From Muribaculaceae bacterium (GTDB lineage: Bacteria > Bacteroidota > Bacteroidia > Bacteroidales > Muribaculaceae), in NCBI GenBank assembly GCA_029058745.1, contig JAIDXM010000049.1, positions 173,069 through 237,068 on the forward strand: a DNA stretch of 64,000 nt. The letters are read 5' to 3'. Both the position numbers and the translations under genes were made by a program. Each line of letters opens with the position of its first letter. Position 1 is the stretch's first letter. Below the pieces are notes generated by a model. It worked only from the letters and a program-made list of their open reading frames with translations, was not told the DNA's origin and did no database searches. Positions 35,208-44,617 of this stretch are shown here, one piece after another.

Positions 35208-36592
35208 CTCACACCCCGGCAGTTGATTGTTTTCATGAATCCGGCATATCTGTCGGCGGGGAACCCATCGAGCGACACGGAGCAGTCGCGCACCGTTATG
35301 TCGTCGGCCGTGTCAAAGAAAAAGCCGTAGGTGGGAGATTCCACAAACCCTTCCCCGTCGCGAGGCCTTAGGTCATACACGCCACCGGGGTAGGAGGTTG
35401 TCTTCACAAGGTCGATATTCACATTGCTGAACAGGATGCGGTTGATTTTTCCCGGCACGTCGCCACCGATGAACACCCCGTTTTCAGAAGTGCAGAACAC
35501 ATTGTTGAATCGGATTCGGCTCACTTCCCCGCATTCCCCCTTTACGGCCCCTTTCGGGAAACGCCATCCGGCATCCTTGTGGTTGCCTACGGCACGCGGG
35601 TAGGATGTTATATAGATGGGTTCCGATTTCCCCCACCACACATCGGAATATAGCCGGCAGTCAACGTGCATGTCGCTGAACGTGACATCGGTCACGGTAC
35701 CCTCGTCGCGGTTCTGAATGCCGATTCCACGGTTGCTGTCGCGTATTATGCAGTTGGAGAAAAGCACGTTAGCGATGCTGTCCATATTCTCGGAGCCGAT
35801 TTTCACGGCGCAAGAGCGAGATGTCATGATGCAATTGGTGACGGTGATATCCTTGCAGGAGCCGTATTCCTCGAATTCACGGCGATTCTTGAGACATATG
35901 CAGTCGTCGCCGCTCTCGATATAACACCCTGAGATTCTCACCTTTTTCGAATGGTCGATGTCGATTCCGTCACCGTTTCTGATTTTGAGGTTGTTAAGCA
36001 GGGATATGTCGGTGATTGCCACGTCAAGGCACCCTACAAGATGTATGGTCCAATATGCGCTGTTGCGTATGGTAATGTCGCTGATATTCACCTTTTCAGC
36101 GTTCAGTAGAGTCAGCACATGCGGGCGCGGGTCGAAATCCGTGACAGGTTTAAGCTCATACGAGTCGTCGAGTTCACGTCCCATGAAAGCCACTCCGTTT
36201 CCGTCGATGGTGCCGGTGCCGGTGATAGATACGTTTTTGATGTCCTTGCCGGAAATCCACATCATCCCCTCCCCCCGGTTTTCACGGAACGCGCTCTCCT
36301 GATATACGGATTCGTCGGGGTTTGCCACTATCCGCGAGTTTGGTTCGAGATGCAGGTTGACGAAAGATTTCAGCCTGAAAGGCCCGGACATGAACGATTT
36401 GCCGGCCGGAATCACGACAGTTCCCCCGCCGTCGGCCGAGCATCTGTCGATGGCCTTCTGGATAGCCTCGGCATTGTCGGCGAGAGAGTCGGCCGACGCC
36501 CCGAAATCAGTGATGTCATACACGTTGCCACGACTGCCGGAGCAGGCGGCGAAAAGAAGGAAGAGAGGGATGAGGAAGCAATGTATTCTCAT
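35204..36592 (-). CDS. GH28-family glycosidase (polygalacturonase-like)
   Basis: The 462-residue lipoprotein (signal end LFLLFAAC, Cys17) is a right-handed beta-helix of the GH28 type. DITDFGASADSLADNAEAIQKAI opens the domain. The catalytic blocks are RNGDGIDID, SGDDCICLKN and SCAVKIGSEN, followed by RGIGIQNRDEG. The acidic residues of NGD and GDD are the expected catalytic Asp residues; the family GHG is replaced by CAVKIGS as in many Bacteroidales members. GH28 enzymes cut galacturonic-acid-containing chains such as pectin or rhamnogalacturonan. The gene overlaps GH92 upstream and the phosphatase downstream by 4 bases each. Confidence 0.92.
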   Translation of the reverse strand: MRIHCFLIPLFLLFAACSGSRGNVYDITDFGASADSLADNAEAIQKAIDRCSADGGGTVVIPAGKSFMSGPFRLKSFVNLHLEPNSRIVANPDESVYQESAFRENRGEGMMWISGKDIKNVSITGTGTIDGNGVAFMGRELDDSYELKPVTDFDPRPHVLTLLNAEKVNISDITIRNSAYWTIHLVGCLDVAITDISLLNNLKIRNGDGIDIDHSKKVRISGCYIESGDDCICLKNRREFEEYGSCKDITVTNCIMTSRSCAVKIGSENMDSIANVLFSNCIIRDSNRGIGIQNRDEGTVTDVTFSDMHVDCRLYSDVWWGKSEPIYITSYPRAVGNHKDAGWRFPKGAVKGECGEVSRIRFNNVFCTSENGVFIGGDVPGKINRILFSNVNIDLVKTTSYPGGVYDLRPRDGEGFVESPTYGFFFDTADDITVRDCSVSLDGFPADRYAGFMKTINCRGVR

Positions 36593-38859
36593 TGTTGGTT
36601 TGATGGTTTACGGTTAGTCATTTTCATGTGCAGGGTGGCTCCCGACATGATGTCGGAATGAGATATGAAGGGAGTCGCAAGCGGTTTGCCATCGATGGTG
36701 GCCTTCTCCACATATATGTTCTCAGGAGATGCGTTTTCCGCGATGATTGTGAAAGTCTTCCCGTTTTCAAGCTTGATTTCCGCTTTCGGGAATACCGGGC
36801 TTCCGGTGACGTATTCCGTTGACGCGGGGCATACGGGGTAGAAGCCTAACATGGCGAACACGCACCAGGCCGACATCTGTCCGGCGTCGTCGTTGCCGGA
36901 GAGTCCTCCTGGAGTGTTCAGATACTCCGTGTCGAGGATATGGCGCACATATTCCTGGGTCTTTTCAGGCATCCCGGCATATGGGAATAGCCATGCCACC
37001 TGATGGCATGGCTCGTTGCCGTGCCAGTATCTCCGTTGCGAGAACATGGAGTCGAGTTTCGCGGCATATTTCTCCCGTCCCCCCATTATTCCCATCAGTC
37101 CCTCCTGGTCGTGGGGAACATACCAGGTGTAATGGCAAGGGGCGCCCTCAGTTATGTTTTTCGAGAAAGAGAAGGGGTCGGAAGGTAGAAACCGTCCCGA
37201 AGAATCGCGAGGCGCCGCATATCCGGATGCCGGGTCGATTGCATTGCGATAGTTCCGGGCCCGGCGCATGAGTTCATTGTAATCATCGGTCTTTCCAAGC
37301 GAGTGTGCCACCTGGGCGAGCGCGAAATCATCAAAGGCGTATTCGAGAGTGCGCGACACCTGCTCCTTCTTATGGAAGGCGTCCGGCACGCTGTCCTCCA
37401 CCGGTATGTAGCCGTATCTGAGATAAGAGCCGAGGGCACGTCTCCCCATGCCGTCGCGATAGTCGCCTATGTTGTCCGGTGACTCGAAGGCATTCTTTCT
37501 CATCGCCTCGTATGCCGTGGCAATGTCGAATCCCTGCACCCCCTTCACGTGGGCATCGGCAATAGCCGCGATGCAATGGTCGCCGATCATAGCGGCGGTG
37601 TAGCTGTTCCAGCAGGGGAAAATTGGGAGCCATCCCCCCTGCTGATACTTGAGCACGAGGCTCTGCATCATCTGTCCACTCTTCGAGGGGGATATTATGT
37701 TGAGCAACGGATGGAGAGCCCGGTAAGTGTCCCACATGCTGAAGTCCTCGTAATAGTCCGTTCCTGCGGGCATGGAAAGAGTCTCCTTGCCGGTTGAGAA
37801 TGCCGGATAAGAGCCGTCGGCGTCGTTTATCGCGTGAGGAAGGAATGAGGCCCGGTATAGGGCACTGTAGAATTTGGTCATGTCAGCCTCCGAGGCGCCC
37901 TCTACGGCGACCTTTCCGAGCTGGCGTTCCCATGTGGCGGTGAGGTTTCTGTGCACATCCTCGAAGTCATACCCCGGAATCTCCGCTTTCAAGTTGGCAA
38001 GCGCCCCCTCTATACTTGTGAAAGAGGAGGTCGCCTTGACAGTCACTGTCTCGTCTTTCCCGACATTGAAGGATATGTATGCGCCGATGCCGGATGTGGA
38101 GCTGATTTTGTCCTCATCCTCAAATACATTGTCATCTTTGAAAGTCCCAAATCCGGCAACCTTTAGAGATTCCGGCCATTCCACTACGAAATACCCTGAG
38201 AATCCGGCAGGCTGACCCCACCCCTGATAGATTCTGTGCACGGGATTGTAGCCTCTTATCTGACGGTTTTCAGTGTCAATCTCTACATAACCCTGCCCCT
38301 CGTCGCTGTTTGGGTTGACAATCAGGAACCCTTCCCCCTGTTCCGAATATGTGAAACGGAATATCGCGGCTCGAGACGTTGCTGTCATTTCCGCCGTAAT
38401 GTTCTCGTCGGGGAGTGACACGGAATAGTAGTCGGGACGCGAAATCTCCATTTCGCGGTCCATGCGGGATGCGCGAGCCTCCGGCGATGTGCGGAGCTTT
38501 CCGTACAGCGGCATCAATGTCATCGACCCGTAGTCTTGCGTACATCCCCCCACAATCCAGTGGGAATTCCTGAAACCTTGGAGTAAGGAGTCTGTGTAAT
38601 AATACGGGGCGATGCATTTCTGTTCCGTGTCGCGGGTCTGCGGTGTCCAGAAGTTCATCCCGTTCGGCATGAGGACGGCAGGGAGTGTCTGCCCAAGCTC
38701 TTCGGTGCCTTTCCCGAAGAGGCCGGCGGCCATGGTTTCGCTGTGAGCCGTGCCTATCCGTGGTTCCACGAAAGATACCGGCGATTGTGTCTGGCGGGTA
38801 CTCACGCAGGCGGAAGTTGCCAAAGCGAAAGCCGGGATTGTAATCAGAAACTTGTTCAT
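36589..38859 (-). CDS. GH92-family alpha-mannosidase lipoprotein
   Basis: The 756-residue lipoprotein (signal end ALATSAC, Cys18) follows the GH92 pattern from start to end: FVEPRIGTAHSE, PAVLMPNGMNFWTPQT, the barrel part with SMWDTYRALHPLLNIISP, TEGAPCHYTWYVPHDQEG and SGNDDAGQMSAWCVFAMLGFYPVCP. GH92 enzymes are calcium-dependent inverting exo-alpha-mannosidases. The acid Glu in TEG and the Asp pair in GNDDAG are present. It is the first of three overlapping genes (GH92, GH28, histidine phosphatase), and an MFS gene lies 82 bases upstream on the same strand. Confidence 0.95.
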   Translation of the reverse strand: MNKFLITIPAFALATSACVSTRQTQSPVSFVEPRIGTAHSETMAAGLFGKGTEELGQTLPAVLMPNGMNFWTPQTRDTEQKCIAPYYYTDSLLQGFRNSHWIVGGCTQDYGSMTLMPLYGKLRTSPEARASRMDREMEISRPDYYSVSLPDENITAEMTATSRAAIFRFTYSEQGEGFLIVNPNSDEGQGYVEIDTENRQIRGYNPVHRIYQGWGQPAGFSGYFVVEWPESLKVAGFGTFKDDNVFEDEDKISSTSGIGAYISFNVGKDETVTVKATSSFTSIEGALANLKAEIPGYDFEDVHRNLTATWERQLGKVAVEGASEADMTKFYSALYRASFLPHAINDADGSYPAFSTGKETLSMPAGTDYYEDFSMWDTYRALHPLLNIISPSKSGQMMQSLVLKYQQGGWLPIFPCWNSYTAAMIGDHCIAAIADAHVKGVQGFDIATAYEAMRKNAFESPDNIGDYRDGMGRRALGSYLRYGYIPVEDSVPDAFHKKEQVSRTLEYAFDDFALAQVAHSLGKTDDYNELMRRARNYRNAIDPASGYAAPRDSSGRFLPSDPFSFSKNITEGAPCHYTWYVPHDQEGLMGIMGGREKYAAKLDSMFSQRRYWHGNEPCHQVAWLFPYAGMPEKTQEYVRHILDTEYLNTPGGLSGNDDAGQMSAWCVFAMLGFYPVCPASTEYVTGSPVFPKAEIKLENGKTFTIIAENASPENIYVEKATIDGKPLATPFISHSDIMSGATLHMKMTNRKPSNQQ

Positions 38860-38941
38860 GAGACTGTAAGGTTTTTCAAGCCGTAAAGATAGCTAAAAAA
38901 ACCTGAATCCGGAAACTGCCACAGTCTAATTCGGGGGCGAT

Positions 38942-40309
38942 TCATCCCTTTTTCATGTCACTCCTTGCGTCAATTTGCCGGGAGTCCCTGTCCATTCGGA
39001 AGAATATCAGGAAAAGCACCCCCACAGTTAGGGCATATGCCGAGAAAATCAGCCATGGCGATGTCCAGTCGCCCATGAACAGGCGCATCATCCCCTGTCC
39101 CGACGGAGCCGGCACCATCTCCCAGGAGCAGAAGGAGTTTACCACCGCACCGGCGGCAATCATTCCTCCGGTGGCCCCGATTCCGTTGCTCATCATCATG
39201 AGGAGTCCCTGTCCGAACCCCTTTGTCTCCTTCGCGCTCACCTGCTCCATGTAGAGATGTCCGGCAATGTTGAAGAAATTGAAGGCTATGCCATATACAA
39301 TCATCGAGGCCACCAGCCAGCACAGGCCGTCGCCCGGATTTCCGATGCCCAGGAAAAGGAACCGCAGGCACCAGGCGGCGAGAGCGAGGAACACCACAAG
39401 GCGGAAACCTATCCGTCGCATGGCTATCCCCACAAGAAGGATGCACGCGGCCTCTGAAATCTGAGAGAGCGAGAAAAGCATCGTCGCGTTTCCTGAGGCA
39501 AGCGAACCTGCATATTCGCGAAATCCCATGAAATGGTTTATGAAAGGGATGGCAAACCCGTTTGAAATCTGGAGGCATACACCCGTAAATACGGAGAATA
39601 TGAGGAATATTCTCACCTCCCTGTTCCTGAAAAGACGGAAAGCCTTGAATCCGAATATCTCGCCAAGAGTTTTCTTCTCAGTCTTCGCGGGAATCCTTAC
39701 GGTCGGCAATGTGAAGGTGTAGAGGGCAGTGGCGATGCCGGTGACGGATGATGCGAGCAGCTGCATTGATGTGTATTGGAAGCGGAAGGGGGACTGGGGG
39801 AGAGTGTCAGAGAGAGTGAAGCCGAAACTCCCCTCGTGGACGTATGCGCTGTTGACAAACCACATGGCCGCCACGAACCCCACGGTGCCCCACACCCTGA
39901 TGGCCGGGAAATGGTCAACGGGCTGTTGTCCGTGGGATTTCAGCAGGGAGAATGTGGTGGTGTTCGAGAGGGCCATGGTGGGCATGTAGAAAGCCAGGAA
40001 GCAGAGATATAACGGAAAGAAGCATCCGAATTCCATCCTGGGGTGTGACGACGCGTATATCCAGGCGGCCAGCATGGCCATGGCAGCCGCCAGATGGCAC
40101 GCCCCCAGAAGTCTCAGAGGGTTGAAGAAGCGGTCGGCGAAGTGTCCCATGAGGGCAGGTGTGACCAGCGACACCATCCCCACGGCCGCATAGAACCATT
40201 GTATATCCTTGCCGAGACCACCGGCGCCGAGGAGCTGTCCGAAACAGGACAGATAGCATCCCCAGACGGCGAACTGCAGGAAATAAAGTATTGACAGTTT
40301 CCCTTTCAT
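38942..40309 (-). CDS. MFS transporter, nucleoside-permease (NupG) type
   Basis: The 455-residue inner-membrane protein has about 12 hydrophobic segments and the pattern of the nucleoside:proton symporter family. It begins LSILYFLQFAVWGCYLSCFG and carries ALMGHFADRFF between helices 2 and 3, FPAIRVWGTVGFVAAMWFVN in the middle, and a long central loop rich in Lys. The substrate cannot be read directly; nucleosides are the family default, but sugar-related use is possible given its place before GH92, GH28 and phosphatase genes. No clear promoter lies in the 76 bases between it and the TonB-dependent receptor gene. Confidence 0.85.
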   Translation of the reverse strand: MKGKLSILYFLQFAVWGCYLSCFGQLLGAGGLGKDIQWFYAAVGMVSLVTPALMGHFADRFFNPLRLLGACHLAAAMAMLAAWIYASSHPRMEFGCFFPLYLCFLAFYMPTMALSNTTTFSLLKSHGQQPVDHFPAIRVWGTVGFVAAMWFVNSAYVHEGSFGFTLSDTLPQSPFRFQYTSMQLLASSVTGIATALYTFTLPTVRIPAKTEKKTLGEIFGFKAFRLFRNREVRIFLIFSVFTGVCLQISNGFAIPFINHFMGFREYAGSLASGNATMLFSLSQISEAACILLVGIAMRRIGFRLVVFLALAAWCLRFLFLGIGNPGDGLCWLVASMIVYGIAFNFFNIAGHLYMEQVSAKETKGFGQGLLMMMSNGIGATGGMIAAGAVVNSFCSWEMVPAPSGQGMMRLFMGDWTSPWLIFSAYALTVGVLFLIFFRMDRDSRQIDARSDMKKG

Positions 40310-40385
40310 ATCATTCAGGTGTAGCCGGATTGTTTTGTCAAATCGGGTTGATCGGTGAGTTTATGTCGGTTGTCGCGAGAGGGTG

Positions 40386-42260
40386 TCAGAACTTGAATTC
40401 CACCCCACCCATGATCGTGGTGCCGGGCATCGGACACCCATATACCACCTCATAGTGCTTGTTGGTGATGTTATCGACCTTCACGAGCAGAGTCACCGGC
40501 ACTTTCGCATTGTAGGTGTAGGATGCGCGGAAGTTCAGCAGGGTATAGTCTTCGGTGGCATCCGGATTTCCGTTGTGGAGGCTCCACACGCTTGAGTCTT
40601 CGAGAGAGAACTCGAATGGGCCGGGATGATAGCTTATTTCCGCGTCAAGTTTGTTCTTGGGTGCGTAGATGGTGGTGTTGTCGGTGTGAAGGTAGGCATA
40701 GTTGGCGCTCAGGGTCCAAAGGTCGTTTAATGCGAATCCGGCTTCTAATTCAAAACCCTTGTTTATGAACTTCCCGACGTTCATATTTTTCGGCCGTCCG
40801 TCAATCATCTGCACCTGAATCATGTCCTTGCCGTCGATAAAATATAGTGCGGCGCCGAGATTCAGTCGCCCGTCGAGCAAGGCCTGCGAATAGGAAAGCT
40901 CATAGTTGAGCATGTATTCCGGTTTCAGGTCGGGATTGGCCGGGGCATACAGATATAGCTCACGCAGGTTTGGGGCGCGGAATCCTTTGCTGAATGAGAA
41001 TTTGATGTGTGAAGCGTCGGTGGGGCGGTATATCAGACCTGCCTGAGGCACCCAGACATTCCCGTATTGAGAGCCATGCTGGAGCCTCACGCCTCCGTTG
41101 ACAGAGAATTTCCCGGAGAAGAATCCCTGCTGCATCATCACATATCCGGCCACCTCATTCTCACATTCCTTGAAATCCGCGCTTTTCTGCGCTGGATTCT
41201 CTTTCGCGGTGTTCCAGGAGTGTCCTCCCCAGTGCAGGAAGTCGAGTCCCGCCGACAGGTCGTTCCCCTGCCAGGGTTTGAAAGTCTCGAAGATGGTCAC
41301 TCCCATGTTATAGTCGGTGGAGTGGAACAGGTAGTCGGTAGGGTCGGCTCCGGGAGCGTATCCGTCATCGATGGTGTGTGCGCCCCAGTTGATGAACCCC
41401 TGTATCCCGCCATGCATGTTGTCGTAGGTATTGTTGGCGAAAGCGGATGCTGTGCCACGGAAAATCTTTGTCCACATGCTCAGCAGCGGGGCCTGCGAGG
41501 TTCCCGGATTGTTGGCTTTCGACTGCGTCATGTCGGTGTTTGCGCCGACGCTCCAGTGGGGCGACAGATTGTAGCGCAACTGCAGGAATTCGTTGGCGAG
41601 CCAGAATTCACTTCTCTCGCGGTATCCGTTGCTGCGGTCGAGCTGGGCGGCCGCGTTCATTGAGAACCTCCCTTTCCGGTAGCCGGTGGAAAGGTTGAAT
41701 TTCTGGGTGGTGAAAGACCCGAACATCGCCCTGGCCTTTCCGGAAGCGCCCTCATCTCCCTGATGGCGTGTTATGATATTTACCGAGCCACCCATGGCGT
41801 TGGAGCCGTACAGGAGGGAGGATGGCCCTTTTACGATTTCCACCCTTTCCACGCCGTTGGCCACATAGGTGTCGGGAAGCGAGTGCCCGAAGATGCCGGC
41901 CCATTGGGGTTGCCCGTCGATGAGGAACAGCACTTTGTTGCCCCCTCCGACGCCACGGATATTTACTGTCCCGGCGGCCCCTCCGGAGACTCCGTAGCCT
42001 GCGAACCCGCGTTCGCTTACAAAGAGTCCGGGCACTTTGGTCATAAGAATCGGGAGAAGGGATGATTCGGTTGATTTGTCGATTTCCTTCGCTCCTACGA
42101 TAGAGACATCAAGAGGGGTAAGCTCCACGTCGGTCTTGTAGGGGGCGTTTACAAACACTTCGTTGAGTGAAATCGTGTCAGGAAATGATTCCTCGGCCTC
42201 TGCATGGGCCTGGAAAGGAAGCAAGCATGCGGTGAGTAGAATGAAATGGAATTTTCTCAT
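40386..42260 (-). CDS. TonB-dependent outer-membrane receptor, BtuB/siderophore type
   Basis: The 624-residue receptor has a signal peptide (FILLTACLLPFQAHA), a plug domain (about residues 45-160) and a 22-strand-type barrel ending in GGVEFKF. The plug holds TVNIRGVGGGNKVLFLIDGQPQW and ERVEIVKGPSSLLYGSNAMGGSVNII. It lacks the N-terminal carboxypeptidase-regulatory-like domain and the size of SusC proteins, so it imports a metal complex, cofactor or similar ligand. A possible TonB-box-like stretch precedes the plug (DTISLNEVFVNAP). A methyltransferase gene is divergent from it. Some Bacteroidales corrinoid loci pair such genes, but I see no cobalamin riboswitch. Confidence 0.9.
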   Translation of the reverse strand: MRKFHFILLTACLLPFQAHAEAEESFPDTISLNEVFVNAPYKTDVELTPLDVSIVGAKEIDKSTESSLLPILMTKVPGLFVSERGFAGYGVSGGAAGTVNIRGVGGGNKVLFLIDGQPQWAGIFGHSLPDTYVANGVERVEIVKGPSSLLYGSNAMGGSVNIITRHQGDEGASGKARAMFGSFTTQKFNLSTGYRKGRFSMNAAAQLDRSNGYRERSEFWLANEFLQLRYNLSPHWSVGANTDMTQSKANNPGTSQAPLLSMWTKIFRGTASAFANNTYDNMHGGIQGFINWGAHTIDDGYAPGADPTDYLFHSTDYNMGVTIFETFKPWQGNDLSAGLDFLHWGGHSWNTAKENPAQKSADFKECENEVAGYVMMQQGFFSGKFSVNGGVRLQHGSQYGNVWVPQAGLIYRPTDASHIKFSFSKGFRAPNLRELYLYAPANPDLKPEYMLNYELSYSQALLDGRLNLGAALYFIDGKDMIQVQMIDGRPKNMNVGKFINKGFELEAGFALNDLWTLSANYAYLHTDNTTIYAPKNKLDAEISYHPGPFEFSLEDSSVWSLHNGNPDATEDYTLLNFRASYTYNAKVPVTLLVKVDNITNKHYEVVYGCPMPGTTIMGGVEFKF

Positions 42261-42471
42261 TGGGTTATAAACTCATTGGGTTGTTGAATATACTTGTCTG
42301 TGTGGAAAAGCGATTCAATGTGGAAGTGGTGATTCGGGCAAAGGCCCCGTAATCGGAGAGGAAGAGGGGCGCACCCGGAATTTTTAACAAATCCGGAGGT
42401 TGAATTGTTTTAATGTCATGTTTCACCGAGGAATGTTATGTGTGGCATACTTCCCCAATAGATTGTTTCGT

Positions 42472-43062
42472 ATGACAAGAGAAGAGATTTCCTTTTTCGA
42501 TAATATAGCCCCTAAATGGGACAGCATGGAGCATAAATCCACCCCTGAGAAGGTGAACGGGCTGCTTGACCTTGTCGGGGTGAGCGGTGGTATGAGTGTG
42601 CTCGACCTCGGGACAGGCACAGGAGTCCTCGTCCCTTATCTGTCGGAAAGGACAGGCCCCGGAGGCAGTGTCACAGGAGTAGATATGAGCGAGGGGATGC
42701 TGAGAGAGGCACGCCGGAAATACGGTGAGCTTGAGAACGTGAGTTTCATCAGACGTGATTTCGAGACCGACCCCATCGAGGGGCGTTATGACCGTGTCAT
42801 GCTCTATTGTGTATATCCGCATCTCCATGACCCGATAGCCACCATCAGGCGGATATCGGAATATAACCTGAAACCGGGGGGGAAGATAGAAATCGGGTTC
42901 CCCTCAGATGAGAGGTTTATCAATGGCATACATGCAGAGAAAAAGGCGGAAAGCTCATTGTTGCCCCCTGCGGGAGTGCTTGTGATGAGGTTCCGTCTTT
43001 CGGGGATGCGTGCGCGAGTCCTTGCCGCCGATCCGGAGCGTTATCTTGTAGAGATAGGATAA
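42472..43062 (+). CDS. Class I SAM-dependent methyltransferase
   Basis: The 196-residue cytosolic enzyme has motif I VLDLGTGTGVLVPYL (about residues 44-58), the acidic loop GVDMSEGML, and motif III-IV MLYCVYPHLHD leading into LKPGGKIEIGFP. I start at the ATG at 42472 because the sequence from there (MTREEISFFDNIAPKWD) is the usual start of this group and the upstream part reads as non-coding. The substrate is unknown. It is divergent from the TonB-dependent receptor and overlaps the convergent thioredoxin-like gene by 22 bases at the 3' end. The 210 bases between it and the receptor hold a GGGC-AAAG-GCCC hairpin and a CCGGAATTT/AAATCCGG repeat of unknown meaning. Confidence 0.88.
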   Translation: MTREEISFFDNIAPKWDSMEHKSTPEKVNGLLDLVGVSGGMSVLDLGTGTGVLVPYLSERTGPGGSVTGVDMSEGMLREARRKYGELENVSFIRRDFETDPIEGRYDRVMLYCVYPHLHDPIATIRRISEYNLKPGGKIEIGFPSDERFINGIHAEKKAESSLLPPAGVLVMRFRLSGMRARVLAADPERYLVEIG

Positions 43063-43601
43063 CCCGATATGGCCGGCTCCCGGGATGCTTGGCGTATCCT
43101 TTCCACCTCGTCTTTGAGTGTCTGAAAGGAGGGGGGATTCTCCGGCCCGAATGATGACGATATAATCCCCTGCCTGTCGATGACATATATTCTGGGAATG
43201 CCTGCTGTCGCGAAAAGATTATAGACATCCCTTCCGTTTTGCGGAGAGAACGGGACAGTGAGGCCATTGTCGAGCCAATAGCCCGCGATTGAGGCTTCGT
43301 CCTCGTCGCGGGCTATTGCTGTCACGGTCACGTCATTCAGCGTAAGGCTCCAGTCATACAGTTGCTGGAGAGTGGGGAGCGCGTCACGGCAGTCACGGCA
43401 ACCGGTATTGAAAAACTCAATCACGGCTACATTCCCCCTCAGGGATGAGGGGGAGATTGAGGAGCCGTCGTTCAACGTCACGGAGAATTGAGGCAATGGG
43501 TCGCCTGCGGAAAGCCCTATGTTGTCGGGGGTGTCTTCCGTGACGCAAGAGCAGAGCGATGTCGCGGCAGTCAGCAGTAATGACGCTATGCGGTTGCTCA
43601 T
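43041..43601 (-). CDS. TlpA/ResA-like thioredoxin-fold lipoprotein
   Basis: The 186-residue lipoprotein (signal end SLCSC, Cys19) has a thioredoxin fold of the TlpA/AhpC-TSA type. LPQFSVTLNDGSSIS leads to EFFNTGCRDCRDALPTL with the CxxC pair as CRDC instead of the common CxPC, and the cis-proline region is TAGIPRIYVIDRQGI. It is probably a periplasmic thiol-disulfide protein. The start codon overlaps the stop of the OmpA-like gene by 4 bases. The 3' end overlaps the convergent methyltransferase gene by 22 bases, so no terminator separates them. Confidence 0.85.
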   Translation of the reverse strand: MSNRIASLLLTAATSLCSCVTEDTPDNIGLSAGDPLPQFSVTLNDGSSISPSSLRGNVAVIEFFNTGCRDCRDALPTLQQLYDWSLTLNDVTVTAIARDEDEASIAGYWLDNGLTVPFSPQNGRDVYNLFATAGIPRIYVIDRQGIISSSFGPENPPSFQTLKDEVERIRQASREPAISGYPISTR

Positions 43602-44461
43602 TTCGGTTGCTCTTCCGGGGCTTGGTCGATGAGGTCGAGGAATTCGTCAAGCTTGGGAGTGATGATGATTTCCGTGCGGCGGTTACGCTGTTTGCCCACT
43701 TCCGAGCCGTTGTCGGCGATGGGATTGAACTCACCCCTTCCGGCTGCGGTCAGTCGGCTCGGGTCGATTCCGAAATCATTCTGTAGAACCTGTACCACGG
43801 AAGATGCGCGGAGTCCGGAGAGATCCCAGTTGTTGCGGATATTCTCGCGGGAGATGGGCACATTGTCGGTGTTCCCTTCCACGAGCACATCATAGTCTTT
43901 GTAGTCTTTTATGATTTTGGCGATTTTCGAGAGGGTCTCCATGGCTCTGCTGCTCACCTCATAGCTTCCGCTCTTGAAGAGCATGTTGTCGGCGAGGGAT
44001 ATATATACCACCCCTTTCAGCACTTTCACATCCACCTCCTTGAGTTCGTCGGTAGATAGGGAACGGGTGAGTTTGTTGGTGAGGGCGATGTTGAGAGAGT
44101 CCGACTTCGACTTGGCGTCAACAAGCTGCTTGATATATTTGTTGGATGCGTTGATTTCGTCAACGAGTTTTGCGATGTTCACACTCCCCTGCGTGTTTGC
44201 GTCCATGCTCTTGTCGAGAGTGTTCTTTAGTTCCACCATGCCTTGCTTAAGTTCGCCGTTGGCCTGGCGTGCCGCCTCAAGCTGGGTCTGCAGGTTGCGT
44301 GAGTCGGCGTTGCAGTTGATTAGTTCCTCGCGGGTGGAGCCATAGGTGGACTGCAGTTCCTTATACTGGCTTTCGAGCTCAGCATATTTCTTATTAGTGA
44401 CGCAACTTGTGGAGAGCATTCCGAGAAGAGCCGCGCCGATGCATAATGTTTTAAATTTCAT
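43598..44461 (-). CDS. OmpA-family lipoprotein with coiled coil
   Basis: The 287-residue lipoprotein (signal end LGMLSTSC, Cys20) has a long coiled coil (about residues 28-120) and a C-terminal OmpA domain. VLVEGNTDNVPIS, NNWDLSGLRASSVVQVL (Asp and Arg that hold peptidoglycan) and GRGEFNPIADN mark that domain, and QRNRRTEIIITP closes it. It is likely anchored in the outer membrane and bound to the cell wall, where it stabilises the envelope. The TlpA-like gene follows with a 4-base overlap, which is an unusual partner and may point to a role in redox control at the envelope. Confidence 0.92.
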   Translation of the reverse strand: MKFKTLCIGAALLGMLSTSCVTNKKYAELESQYKELQSTYGSTREELINCNADSRNLQTQLEAARQANGELKQGMVELKNTLDKSMDANTQGSVNIAKLVDEINASNKYIKQLVDAKSKSDSLNIALTNKLTRSLSTDELKEVDVKVLKGVVYISLADNMLFKSGSYEVSSRAMETLSKIAKIIKDYKDYDVLVEGNTDNVPISRENIRNNWDLSGLRASSVVQVLQNDFGIDPSRLTAAGRGEFNPIADNGSEVGKQRNRRTEIIITPKLDEFLDLIDQAPEEQPK

Positions 44462-44617
44462 AAGGATATAAAGATTGGGTTAAATAATCGGCATGATAAG
44501 CGTTTCCTTTGGGAAAACCAATGCAAAGAAAGCAAGAAAAAGCGAATCATGCAAAAATTCAAACTGTTATTTTAAATAAAACAATTTAATTATTAGATTG
44601 ATGAGGGCGGGTATGGT

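Noticed and set aside
42301-42400. Plus-strand stretch GGTGATTCGGGC...CCCCGTAATCGGAGAGG that faintly recalls part of a cobalamin riboswitch near a BtuB-like receptor.
   Set aside because: The conserved B12 box GCCACTG, the core CCGCAACTGT and the 3' GCCAGGA segments are absent, and the strand faces the methyltransferase gene, not the receptor.
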